From the NCBI GenBank assembly GCA_036826295.1, contig DAISWO010000001.1, positions 124,001 to 188,000 on the forward strand: 64,000 nt of DNA, in the 5' to 3' direction. The DNA is from DAISWO01 sp036826295 (GTDB taxonomy: Bacteria; Patescibacteriota; Saccharimonadia; Saccharimonadales; JAGQNJ01). The position numbers and the translations under genes were made by a program. Positions 43,036-51,021 of the stretch are shown here, in pieces. Within the stretch, counting starts at the first letter, position 1. The number at the start of each line of letters is the position of its first letter. Below the pieces are notes generated by a model. It was not told the origin of the DNA, did not search any database, and saw only the letters and a list, made by a program, of their open reading frames with translations.

Positions 43036-43629
43036 ATGAGAGATCTAAAAGATATTGAGAGAGAACTAATTAGTATCGGATCATATATTCGTTTTGTAGG
43101 AAGACCTGCGCTCCGCGAACTACCAAAGATATTAGTTGATGGAGAGAAGATAAAACACTGTCTTAACATTCGATATGAAGGTGGCGTGGCATTGTTGTGT
43201 GTCACTAACTTTCGAGTTTTGCTAATTGATAAAAAGCCTTTTTTCTTGATGTTGGAGGACATTCGCTACGACATGATCATGGAAGTCGATTACGGATATC
43301 AGATGTTTAGTGGTCAGGTAAAGATGATAATGCCGAATAAAAAACTGACTTTTCGAGCTTTTAAAAAAGATCAACTAAGAGACATGACAACCTATGTACA
43401 AAATCGGGTTTTAACCTCTCGCCAGCAACACGATACCCAACACACAGTAATCGCCGACAACAGACTAGTGCCGGATATGCCGATTGGTGCGCCAGCGGAA
43501 ATTCAGCCAAATGAAGGGTATATTAGTAGCAATTTAGAAAATCCTGAAGTTTTGGTTTCTGTACCAAAAGCTATTCACCCGTATATTCAATCAACTTTAA
43601 CGGTTAGAAAACAGCTGTCTAGATACTAG
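43036..43629 (+). CDS. Bacterial PH-domain-like protein
   Basis: 197 residues. The ATG at 43036 is chosen because AAAGGAGGTG lies just upstream; the longer frame from 42955 has no ribosome-binding site. Residues about 20-125 form a PH-like beta barrel: VDGEKIKHCLNIRYEGGVALLCVTN, RVLLIDKK, and TFRAFKKDQLRDM at the closing helix. The C-terminal 70 residues are Pro/Asn-rich and probably disordered. No TM. Function is unknown; the pattern fits YdbT/PH_9-type membrane-associated domains. Confidence 0.65.
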   Translation: MRDLKDIERELISIGSYIRFVGRPALRELPKILVDGEKIKHCLNIRYEGGVALLCVTNFRVLLIDKKPFFLMLEDIRYDMIMEVDYGYQMFSGQVKMIMPNKKLTFRAFKKDQLRDMTTYVQNRVLTSRQQHDTQHTVIADNRLVPDMPIGAPAEIQPNEGYISSNLENPEVLVSVPKAIHPYIQSTLTVRKQLSRY

Positions 43630-43633
43630 AACA

Positions 43634-44710
43634 CTAGACGTTAAATCTAAAATCGACAACATCTCCAGGTTTCATGATGTAGTCTTTGCCTTCAGTCCGG
43701 ACTTTTCCGAGAGAACGGGCATTTACGAGAGTTCCTGCATCAATCAAATCTTGGTAACAAACAATTTCCGCAGCGATGAATCCGCGTTCAAAATCACCAT
43801 GTATTACTCCCGCAGCTTGTGGGGCAGTGCTACCTTTTTTGATTGTCCAAGATCGGACTTCTTTTGGTCCTGCAGTCAGATAGCTTTGTAGCCCTAGTAC
43901 GTCATAAGCTGCGTGAATCAGCTTCACTAAGCCTGATTCTTTTTGACCGTAGCTCTCTAGTAGTTCGGCTGCGTCATTTCCGTCCAGATCTTTTAGTTGG
44001 TTTTCAAGTTCAGCACATACAAACAGGGCTTGGGAGGGCGCCACTAAATCGGCTAGACTAGACTGTAAATCCTTGTCGATAAGTCCGTTCTCATCAATAT
44101 TAAATAGATATATTGTCGGTTTGGCAGTCAGCAGGTGGAGGTCCGAAATCAGATCAAAATCGATATCTTTAGCTGAGAAAAGCGGCGTTCCTTCATTGAG
44201 TAAATTATGTATACGATTTAGCTGTTCTACCTGAGATTTTAGCTTTGGGTTGGCTTTGGCTTCCTTTTGTAGTTTGGGTAATCTATTTTCTACTGTTTGC
44301 AAGTCAGCTAGTACTAGCTCTGTGTTAATAATATCAATGTCTTTTTTAGGATTATGTTTTTCGTCAACATGGACAATATTATCGTTTTCAAATGCTCTAA
44401 CTACATGGCATATTGCGTTTGTAGATCTAACATGTGATAAGAATTGATTGCCCAGTCCTTCTCCTTTACTAGCGCCTGCGACTAATCCTGCGATATCAAC
44501 AAAGTCTACCGTAGAAGGGACAATTTTTTCTGAAGAATATATTTTTGATAATTCTAGTAATCTTTCGTCGGGGACTGCTACTACGCCAGTATTTGGTTCG
44601 ATTGTGGCAAAAGGGTAATTAGCGGCCAGTACGTTATTGCTAGTTAACGCATTGAATAAAGTGGACTTGCCCACATTCGGAAGACCTACGATCCCAATGG
44701 ATAATGACAT
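43634..44710 (-). CDS. ychF: Redox/ribosome-associated GTPase/ATPase YchF (OLA1)
   Basis: 358 residues. G1 is GLPNVGKSTLFNAL, G3 is DIAGLVAGASKGEGLGNQFL, and the C-terminal TGS domain ends KPGDVVDFRFNV. In place of the GTP-specific NKxD is the YchF-type sequence YLFNIDENG, consistent with ATP preference known in this family. The ATG at 44710 is used; a TTG at 44716 is less likely because TAAAAT (complement of 44718-44723) is 7 bases upstream, indicating a leaderless start. Confidence 0.95.
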   Translation of the reverse strand: MSLSIGIVGLPNVGKSTLFNALTSNNVLAANYPFATIEPNTGVVAVPDERLLELSKIYSSEKIVPSTVDFVDIAGLVAGASKGEGLGNQFLSHVRSTNAICHVVRAFENDNIVHVDEKHNPKKDIDIINTELVLADLQTVENRLPKLQKEAKANPKLKSQVEQLNRIHNLLNEGTPLFSAKDIDFDLISDLHLLTAKPTIYLFNIDENGLIDKDLQSSLADLVAPSQALFVCAELENQLKDLDGNDAAELLESYGQKESGLVKLIHAAYDVLGLQSYLTAGPKEVRSWTIKKGSTAPQAAGVIHGDFERGFIAAEIVCYQDLIDAGTLVNARSLGKVRTEGKDYIMKPGDVVDFRFNV

Positions 44711-44717
44711 GAACAAT

Positions 44718-44723
44718 ATTTTA
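44718..44723 (-). promoter_or_regulatory. -10 box of a leaderless promoter (ychF)
   Basis: TAAAAT on the minus strand, 7 bases before the ATG at 44710. Confidence 0.5.
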
Positions 44724-44886
44724 ACAGAGGTGGGTGATTTATCCTAGCAAAAATTCTGAGAATAAGTTTGATTTCTAAATATGTTTGAGCAATCGATTTG
44801 ACCCTACTTTATATATATGGCTACTAAATAGCTTTAACCATAAGCGCGGATGCTGTATATTATTAGGTAATTAGAAAAATCAGAGT

Positions 44887-47800
44887 ATGAAAGACGATAT
44901 TATTAAATCAGACCACGAATCAAACGAGCACCTCCGCGATGAGGATGCTATTGACGTAGTGAAAGATAATAACCCAGAGATCATATCTGGCAATGGCAAG
45001 TCTTCTAAAAAACGACCAGTTATTATTGGCTTGGTACTATTGTTAGTAGTAGGATTAGGTCTTTTCCAGTGGCTAGTCCCCGGAGGGATACTCAACTCTG
45101 ATAATAATGACCAACAAATAGAGCAAAGTATTGTAATTGGGGATACTACAATCACACAGTCCGATGTTGATAGATACGCCAAAGGCATAGAAAACTATAA
45201 AAAACAACGACCGACTGTTGTCATAGAGGGAGAACCTAAGCAAGTTGCCCTTGATGATCTAATAATGCATGCCGCACTACTAAAGGAGGCTAAAGATAAT
45301 AATTTGTCTCTGTCAGATACAGAACTTCGTGAGCTGTATAAAATCCCGTCAAAAACTTCAATAGACGATTATTATAAGTATAAAGAGGCTAACAAATCAT
45401 CTGATGGAGTTGATTATTATGAGGGCGTAACGCAGGAAAATGGATTATTACGCCAAAAATTAGAGAAAAAACTGATACGAGATCAAAATCTATTCTATGT
45501 GACTGTTAATTTTGACTCACCATTTTTTAATAAACAAAAAGACAAAGAAAAACTACAAGAATTACACGACGAAGCAAAAACAAAATTACAGAATGATATA
45601 TTGCCGTTGTTCGAGAAAGGTACATCTAAAGAAAAAATAATTGACAGTGTGGATGTAAATAATATCGGCACGACCAAACAAGATTTTACGAAAATTGCTG
45701 ATTTGTACGCAAAACAACTGGTGGTCAGCGCTAACGAGATAAAGAATTATGCTTCTAATAACGAGAATGTTAGATATATCAACCTCAAGGAACTGGGCAA
45801 AACAGATGGTCAATCAGTATCACAATCTTTTAGAGATCTAGATGTTGATTACGGTATTGAAGTCCCTGATCTAAAAAATACCAATGAAGAAATAGCCAAG
45901 TTACAAAAAGACGGTGACCACACGACTGTGTTTGCTTCAAAAACTGGTACCTATATGATTGCTCGGCTAGAAAAGACTGGTGGAGGTGATTATTCAACCT
46001 GGCAAGCATTTCTAGACAAGTACAAAAATGATTATGTACCGAAGGACTTCAAAGTTTCGTTATCCGCTGTACTCAATAAAGTATTCGCGGTTAGCGCCCA
46101 ACCGTTTAATATAATTACTTCAGTGTTTGATCAGAAGGCAAAAGCCCAGGGTCCACCTGATGGTTGCGGAAACCATACCCTAGATATGTCTGTGGCTATG
46201 ATTGATAGGTCTGGAGCCGGAGTTAACGGATCAGTCTATATCGGTCAACAAAATGGTACATATTGTCCTGGTAGCCCAAGAGTTACCGGTAATGGATATG
46301 CGTTAACTACAGGAAACTGTTGGAATGGTAACGCACCATATTTTGGCGGAACGGCTCCATCGGGCTATAGGATTGTTGGCTACATCCCAGGTGATTACAC
46401 GGTTGAAGGGGCCAATAATACTGGAGACTATAATGCCTATGTTGTTGTTGAACGAACGAACAATAAGACAATAAGCGGTACATCGTCGATGGTTAGCGAT
46501 GACGGGTCGAGCTTTGGTGGCGGAAGATCTGTGTTTAGCCATACAATAACTTACAGCAATCTTTATCCGTATTTAAGTAATGATTATGGTGTGTCGGGGA
46601 GTTGGAATGTGCCTGGTGGACAGAGTTCATATACGATTACTGCAAGTGCCCCAGGGAGCTTTACTACGAACCGAGGAACATGGACTGTTATTGGTTCGAC
46701 GACCAAGGATCGACCAGCTAACGTCGGTAATAATTGGCACGCAGATATCCAGTTTAGATATACCTTATCGCAATGTACTGGTAACTGTTGTCCTGGGAGT
46801 ACCGATCCTAGTTGTAATCCTCCGAATACACCAACCTGTAGTTTGTCAGTTAGCCCAGTAGGTACGCTAAATGCTGATGGCTCAGGAGAAGTTGTTGTGT
46901 CTTGGTCAAGTACTAATAACCAGAGCGGAAGTATTAGCCCTATAATTGGTACTTTAGGTAGGGCCGGTGAAGCTGACAGTAGGTTTGGCGGATCTAGGCA
47001 GGTTCGTATTGATGGGCCAACTACTTTCACTGGTACTTGGAAAAACACCGATGCTAATCCAGACAGGTCCGTATCGTGTAGCGATGGTACTGACAGCACT
47101 CCACAACCACCAAGCTCGCCGATGCTTCAACCGTATATGCGGGTTTACGGTAATGATGTGATTGTAGGGAGTGTCTTTAAAAATGATGCGGGGGTGTGTG
47201 ATACTACCAGTATTAATCAGGGGATAACTGGCGTAACTGGATCCGAAATTGTCGATGATAAACGGGTATTTACTGGGGCATCTGGACAGTTTGCCGTATT
47301 CGATAACTCTTTAGGCAATGGACCTGACGCTCCCTATTATGGAAGTATAAAACGATTCTTTAGCGACAATCAAAGATCTAATGCCTCTGTGGACAATTCT
47401 GGTACCCTAGGTAGTGGTCTTCCATTAGCGAATGATTTAACTTTCGGTAACCACTATAGCAGATATATTGCGAATACTTTTGGTCGTGGTGGGGATAGCA
47501 ACTATCCAGATTGGATTAAAATTAATAGTGGCAGAGTACCAGGGTATGGTGGTAATAGTGGCGTAGTGATGTGCATACCAAATTATTATGGCGACACACA
47601 GACAGCTGGCGCTACACCGGTGACTGGTGGAAAGCTAAGTGATATAGCCGGTAGTCTAACCAGCCCGATTGCTAACGGTCAACGAAAGGTCCTTCTAGTT
47701 AACGGCGATTTATTTATTGATAAAGATATAAAATATGAATATACATCGTGGAACAGTGTACCTGCAATCCCTAATGTCACAGTCATAGTAAAAGGCAATA

Positions 47801-48222
47801 TCAGAATAGACAAAGATGTAACACAACTAGACGGAATCTATGTCGCCCAACCAAAAAACTCTGATTCTGGTAATAACCCTAGAGATGGCGGGTTAATCTA
47901 TACTTGTTCGCAACAAAATGATCCATACCCAGTGAGAGATTTAAGAGAAAATTGCGGTAAACAATTAGTAATTAACGGATCATTTATATCTAAAAAAGTC
48001 ATTTTCCATAGGACTAAAGGCTCCGTGCATTGCATGGAAGAGTTGCCGGCTACAGTCCCTTGTACTCCGGCGGGGCCTAATGAACGGGCGAGTTCAGATA
48101 ACATCGCTGAGGTCTTCAATTTTAGCCCAGAAGCATACTTAACACCACTAAGCTCAAAGCTTGAAACATCAGCTCCTTATCAAAAATATGATTATATAAC
48201 CAGCTTGCCGCCAGTACTCTAA
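44887..48222 (+). CDS. Large membrane-anchored surface protein: SurA/PpiC-like N-domain fused to a long external region
   Basis: 1111 residues. A charged cytoplasmic tail (1-42) and one TM (about 45-63) precede a SurA_N/PpiC-like segment (about 75-395): IVIGDTTITQSDVDRYAKG, LDDLIMHAALLKEAKDNNLS, and a parvulin-like stretch containing VRYINLKEL and KTGTYMIARLE. From about 415 to 1111 the protein is Gly/Ser/Asn/Thr-rich with scattered Cys, including CTGNCCPGSTDPSC, an Ig-like strand set (CSLSVSPVG, VVVSWSSTN) and a C-terminal beta-helix-like part (LLVNGDLFIDKD, VTVIVKGNIRIDKD, QLVINGSFISKK). It lies immediately upstream of the pilus genes. Roles as pilus-tip, adhesin or foldase are inference. 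Confidence 0.72.
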   Translation: MKDDIIKSDHESNEHLRDEDAIDVVKDNNPEIISGNGKSSKKRPVIIGLVLLLVVGLGLFQWLVPGGILNSDNNDQQIEQSIVIGDTTITQSDVDRYAKGIENYKKQRPTVVIEGEPKQVALDDLIMHAALLKEAKDNNLSLSDTELRELYKIPSKTSIDDYYKYKEANKSSDGVDYYEGVTQENGLLRQKLEKKLIRDQNLFYVTVNFDSPFFNKQKDKEKLQELHDEAKTKLQNDILPLFEKGTSKEKIIDSVDVNNIGTTKQDFTKIADLYAKQLVVSANEIKNYASNNENVRYINLKELGKTDGQSVSQSFRDLDVDYGIEVPDLKNTNEEIAKLQKDGDHTTVFASKTGTYMIARLEKTGGGDYSTWQAFLDKYKNDYVPKDFKVSLSAVLNKVFAVSAQPFNIITSVFDQKAKAQGPPDGCGNHTLDMSVAMIDRSGAGVNGSVYIGQQNGTYCPGSPRVTGNGYALTTGNCWNGNAPYFGGTAPSGYRIVGYIPGDYTVEGANNTGDYNAYVVVERTNNKTISGTSSMVSDDGSSFGGGRSVFSHTITYSNLYPYLSNDYGVSGSWNVPGGQSSYTITASAPGSFTTNRGTWTVIGSTTKDRPANVGNNWHADIQFRYTLSQCTGNCCPGSTDPSCNPPNTPTCSLSVSPVGTLNADGSGEVVVSWSSTNNQSGSISPIIGTLGRAGEADSRFGGSRQVRIDGPTTFTGTWKNTDANPDRSVSCSDGTDSTPQPPSSPMLQPYMRVYGNDVIVGSVFKNDAGVCDTTSINQGITGVTGSEIVDDKRVFTGASGQFAVFDNSLGNGPDAPYYGSIKRFFSDNQRSNASVDNSGTLGSGLPLANDLTFGNHYSRYIANTFGRGGDSNYPDWIKINSGRVPGYGGNSGVVMCIPNYYGDTQTAGATPVTGGKLSDIAGSLTSPIANGQRKVLLVNGDLFIDKDIKYEYTSWNSVPAIPNVTVIVKGNIRIDKDVTQLDGIYVAQPKNSDSGNNPRDGGLIYTCSQQNDPYPVRDLRENCGKQLVINGSFISKKVIFHRTKGSVHCMEELPATVPCTPAGPNERASSDNIAEVFNFSPEAYLTPLSSKLETSAPYQKYDYITSLPPVL

Positions 48223-48241
48223 AAATTCTTGCAACTAACAT

Positions 48242-48280
48242 TAATGCTTATGGTATAATTTATACCAAGTATGAGCATTA
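48242..48280 (+). promoter_or_regulatory. Palindrome overlapping the pilus operon promoter
   Basis: TGGTATA/TATACCA (48251-48257 with 48261-48267) is flanked by TAATGCT/AGCATTA (48242-48248 with 48274-48280). The inner arm contains the -10 TATAAT (48254-48259); TTGCAA lies about 19 bases further upstream. The nested symmetry over the -10 looks like an operator for the pilus operon, but a leader hairpin is also possible. Confidence 0.55.
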
Positions 48281-48372
48281 GTATTCTCTTGGTGGGATAA
48301 ACAATACTCAGATTGGCATAACATGATAAAACATTTAAATATACCAAAAAATAAATATAGGATTTTACAGTA

Positions 48373-49413
48373 ATGGGTTTGCTGAGCGGGTCAACGGATT
48401 TTTTTGGACTTGATCTGGGTACTACGGCAGCTAGAATAGTTCAGCTAAGTGGCAACGGTCCGACTAAACAGTTAGTTAAGTATGCTCAGGTTGCAATAAA
48501 CAGCGACGTAGCATCCAGCGACTCTAATGCTGATCAACAAAAAGTTGCGCAGGCCCTGAAGGAGCTGATATCTACTACTCGAATTAATACTAGGGACGTT
48601 GCGGTCGGTTTACCGTCAAATAAAGTATTTACTACTGTGGTTGATATAGACAGATTACCTGTGAACGAGCTAGCGAACGCTATCCACTACCAAGCGGATT
48701 CAATAATTCCTACCCCAATTGCTGAATCAAAGTTAGATTGGGCTGTGGTTGGTAACTCCCCTAAAGACAAAACCAAGCAAGAAATACTTCTAACCAGCGT
48801 TACTAATGAGTTCATCGAAAAACGGCTAGATATGCTCGAGTCTATCGGTCTTAATGTAATAGCCTTTGAACCTGATAATTTGGCCTTATCGCGAGCGCTA
48901 CTATCGCCCGATGTAGCAAATCCCCAGATGGTACTTGATGTCGGCCATAAATCGACAGACATTGTAATTGTAATGAATGGGGCGCCTAGACTAACACGTT
49001 CAATTCCTACAGGAGTAGAGGCTATAATTAGGTCTGCAACACAGAACTTGAGTATTGACGCTAAGCGGGCAGAACAATTCGTCTTTAAATTTGGCCTTGG
49101 CGAAGATAAATTAGAGGGCCAGATCTATAATGCAATTGTCGGTACCGTTGAGATCATAATGAATGATATCCAAAAATCTATAAAGTTTTTTAGCTCTCGA
49201 TATAACGGTGCGACTCCAGAGCGGATTATAGTAAGCGGCGCAGCTGTTACGATGCCTGATTTTCCCAAATATATCGCCAATGTAACAGGTTTGAACGTCG
49301 AAATAGGTAATACTTGGCGTAACGTGACTTATCCGTCCAATAAAACCAACGAATTAATGGCTATATCAAGTAATTTTGGTGTCGCTATTGGGCTAGCGGA
49401 GCGTAAGGCATGA
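48373..49413 (+). CDS. pilM: Type IV pilus inner-membrane platform protein PilM
   Basis: 346 residues, actin-like fold. FFGLDLGTTAARIVQLSG (phosphate 1) and VLDVGHKSTDIVIVMNG (phosphate 2) are present, as is the GVEAIIRSATQNLSIDAKRAE region. It sits on the cytoplasmic face and binds the PilN N-terminus. AGGA lies about 10 bases before the ATG. It ends in an ATGA overlap with pilN. Confidence 0.93.
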   Translation: MGLLSGSTDFFGLDLGTTAARIVQLSGNGPTKQLVKYAQVAINSDVASSDSNADQQKVAQALKELISTTRINTRDVAVGLPSNKVFTTVVDIDRLPVNELANAIHYQADSIIPTPIAESKLDWAVVGNSPKDKTKQEILLTSVTNEFIEKRLDMLESIGLNVIAFEPDNLALSRALLSPDVANPQMVLDVGHKSTDIVIVMNGAPRLTRSIPTGVEAIIRSATQNLSIDAKRAEQFVFKFGLGEDKLEGQIYNAIVGTVEIIMNDIQKSIKFFSSRYNGATPERIIVSGAAVTMPDFPKYIANVTGLNVEIGNTWRNVTYPSNKTNELMAISSNFGVAIGLAERKA

Positions 49414-50102
49414 TTCAGTTCAATCTCCTACCATCAGTCAAACTAGAGTACATTAAAGCTCGTAGAACCAAGAGATTGGTTATGTCTATCGCCATTGTTG
49501 CTGGGTTATTCAGTTTTGCAATTTTTGGGTTGCTTTTTGTGAATGTTAATTTTCTTCAGACTGGCCACATCTCAAACCTAACTAAAGAAATTGAGGATAA
49601 TACTAATCAGTTAAAAAGTATCGAAGATATCGATAAGGTTTTAACAGTACAGAATCAATTAACTGAACTTACAACGCTACACGAGAAAAAACCTGCTGCT
49701 GATAGGACTCTAACTTATATTAGTCAAGTGACCCCCCAAAAAGCTAGTACATCTCAGGTAAGTGTAGATTTTGAACAGCAAACAATTAGTATTAGCGGCA
49801 CAACCGATAGTCTAGTGACTGTTAACAAATTTGCAGACACCCTGAAGTTTACAAAATATGTGGTAGGTGATAGTACTGATCAGATTAACGCGTTTTCAGA
49901 TGTTGTTTTAGCGAATTTCAGTGTGTCAGACGACCAAACAACCTATCAAATCGATCTAAAATTTAATCCAGAGATTTTCGATAATACGAAGTCTATTAAA
50001 TTGTCTATTCCAAATATTATTTCGACTAGGTCGCAAACACAAAAGCCTAGTGATAATTTGTTTCAAAAACAACCAGACCCCACCAAAGAGGAAGGTAATT
50101 AA
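49410..50102 (+). CDS. pilN: PilN-like type IV pilus assembly protein
   Basis: 230 residues. The N-terminal MIQFNLLPSVKLEYIKARR resembles the conserved INLLP motif of PilN that contacts PilM. A TM (about 25-48), coiled coil (about 50-85) and external ferredoxin-like domain follow. The last 30 residues are low-complexity. Overlap with pilM and a 2-base gap to pilO show one operon. Confidence 0.9.
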   Translation: MIQFNLLPSVKLEYIKARRTKRLVMSIAIVAGLFSFAIFGLLFVNVNFLQTGHISNLTKEIEDNTNQLKSIEDIDKVLTVQNQLTELTTLHEKKPAADRTLTYISQVTPQKASTSQVSVDFEQQTISISGTTDSLVTVNKFADTLKFTKYVVGDSTDQINAFSDVVLANFSVSDDQTTYQIDLKFNPEIFDNTKSIKLSIPNIISTRSQTQKPSDNLFQKQPDPTKEEGN

Positions 50103-50104
50103 TA

Positions 50105-50767
50105 ATGAACAATAAAAATTCACAAAAACACACTCAAGTAGAAAAACTGAATTCAGCAGTTGTGCTAACAGTTGCTGTTTCGGCATTTGTGATAGTGTTC
50201 GCCCTTGTTGCCTCGAGAGCTCTCTGGACTAAGATGAGTTATCAAAATCGAGTAATTTCAGCCAAGGAAGAAGCTCGAGATCAGCTTCGAGATAATATTG
50301 ATCAGGTTGATGAGCTAGTAATAGCATATAAAGCATTTTCAGAGACTCCTAATAATGTGCTTGGAGGGTCATCGAATGGAAAATCTGAGAATAGTGGGGA
50401 TAATGCTAAACTCACCTTGGATTCATTGCCGAGTAAATATGACTTTCCAGCACTTACAACTAGTGTCGAAAAGCTAGTTAAAAGTACCGGGAGTAAAGTT
50501 GGGAGTATTAGCGGAACAGACGACGAAGTTAGTCAACAGGATCAATCTAAAGAAGGGGTTATCGAAATCCCGTTTGACTTAACAGCAGAAGGAAATTATG
50601 CGAGTATTGTGAATTTGATGAAAGCCTTTAATCTATCCATTCGTCCTATTAGCATAAAAGCTATTGAATTTTCTGGTACAAATGAAGATTTTAGCGTCTC
50701 ACTATCTGCAAAGTCATATTATCAGCCCGCAAGGACACTTGAAGTTACGAAGAAGGTAGTAAAATGA
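50105..50767 (+). CDS. pilO: PilO-like type IV pilus assembly protein
   Basis: 220 residues: cytoplasmic tail, one TM (about 17-38), coiled coil (about 40-75) and an external PilO-like domain (about 95-215, LPSKYDFPALTTSVEKLVKS, FDLTAEGNYASIVNLMKAF). It pairs with PilN in the inner-membrane complex. It overlaps the next small gene by 4 bases (ATGA). Confidence 0.85.
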   Translation: MNNKNSQKHTQVEKLNSAVVLTVAVSAFVIVFALVASRALWTKMSYQNRVISAKEEARDQLRDNIDQVDELVIAYKAFSETPNNVLGGSSNGKSENSGDNAKLTLDSLPSKYDFPALTTSVEKLVKSTGSKVGSISGTDDEVSQQDQSKEGVIEIPFDLTAEGNYASIVNLMKAFNLSIRPISIKAIEFSGTNEDFSVSLSAKSYYQPARTLEVTKKVVK

Positions 50768-51012
50768 AACAAAAAGACATCGCGATTATCGTACTGGCCG
50801 TTGGTTTAAGTGGAATAATATCATTTTTCCTATCCAATCAATTTTTCGCATCACCTAATGATTTAAAAACTAAGGTAGAGGTTGTAGAGCCAATAACTGC
50901 TGATTTTCCCGAACTAGATAAACGATACTATAATTCGAAATCTATAAACCCGACACAAGAAATTGTTATTGGTGACGAGAAGAATCAGCAACCATTTCAA
51001 TCGCCGAATTAA
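50764..51012 (+). CDS. Small single-TM protein of the pilus operon
   Basis: 82 residues. TM at about 6-28, followed by a polar tail with DFPELDKRYYNSKSINPTQ. It occupies the position of pilP but does not look like a lipoprotein or PilP homologue. The overlap with pilO and the 9-base gap to pilB place it inside the operon. Function unknown. Confidence 0.7.
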   Translation: MKQKDIAIIVLAVGLSGIISFFLSNQFFASPNDLKTKVEVVEPITADFPELDKRYYNSKSINPTQEIVIGDEKNQQPFQSPN

Positions 51013-51021
51013 GGACGTTAA

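Noticed and set aside
46584..47099. 171-codon open frame on the minus strand
   Set aside because: It lies wholly opposite the 1111-residue surface protein gene, has no promoter or ribosome-binding site and no recognisable domain; the Gly/Ser-rich coding composition explains the open frame.
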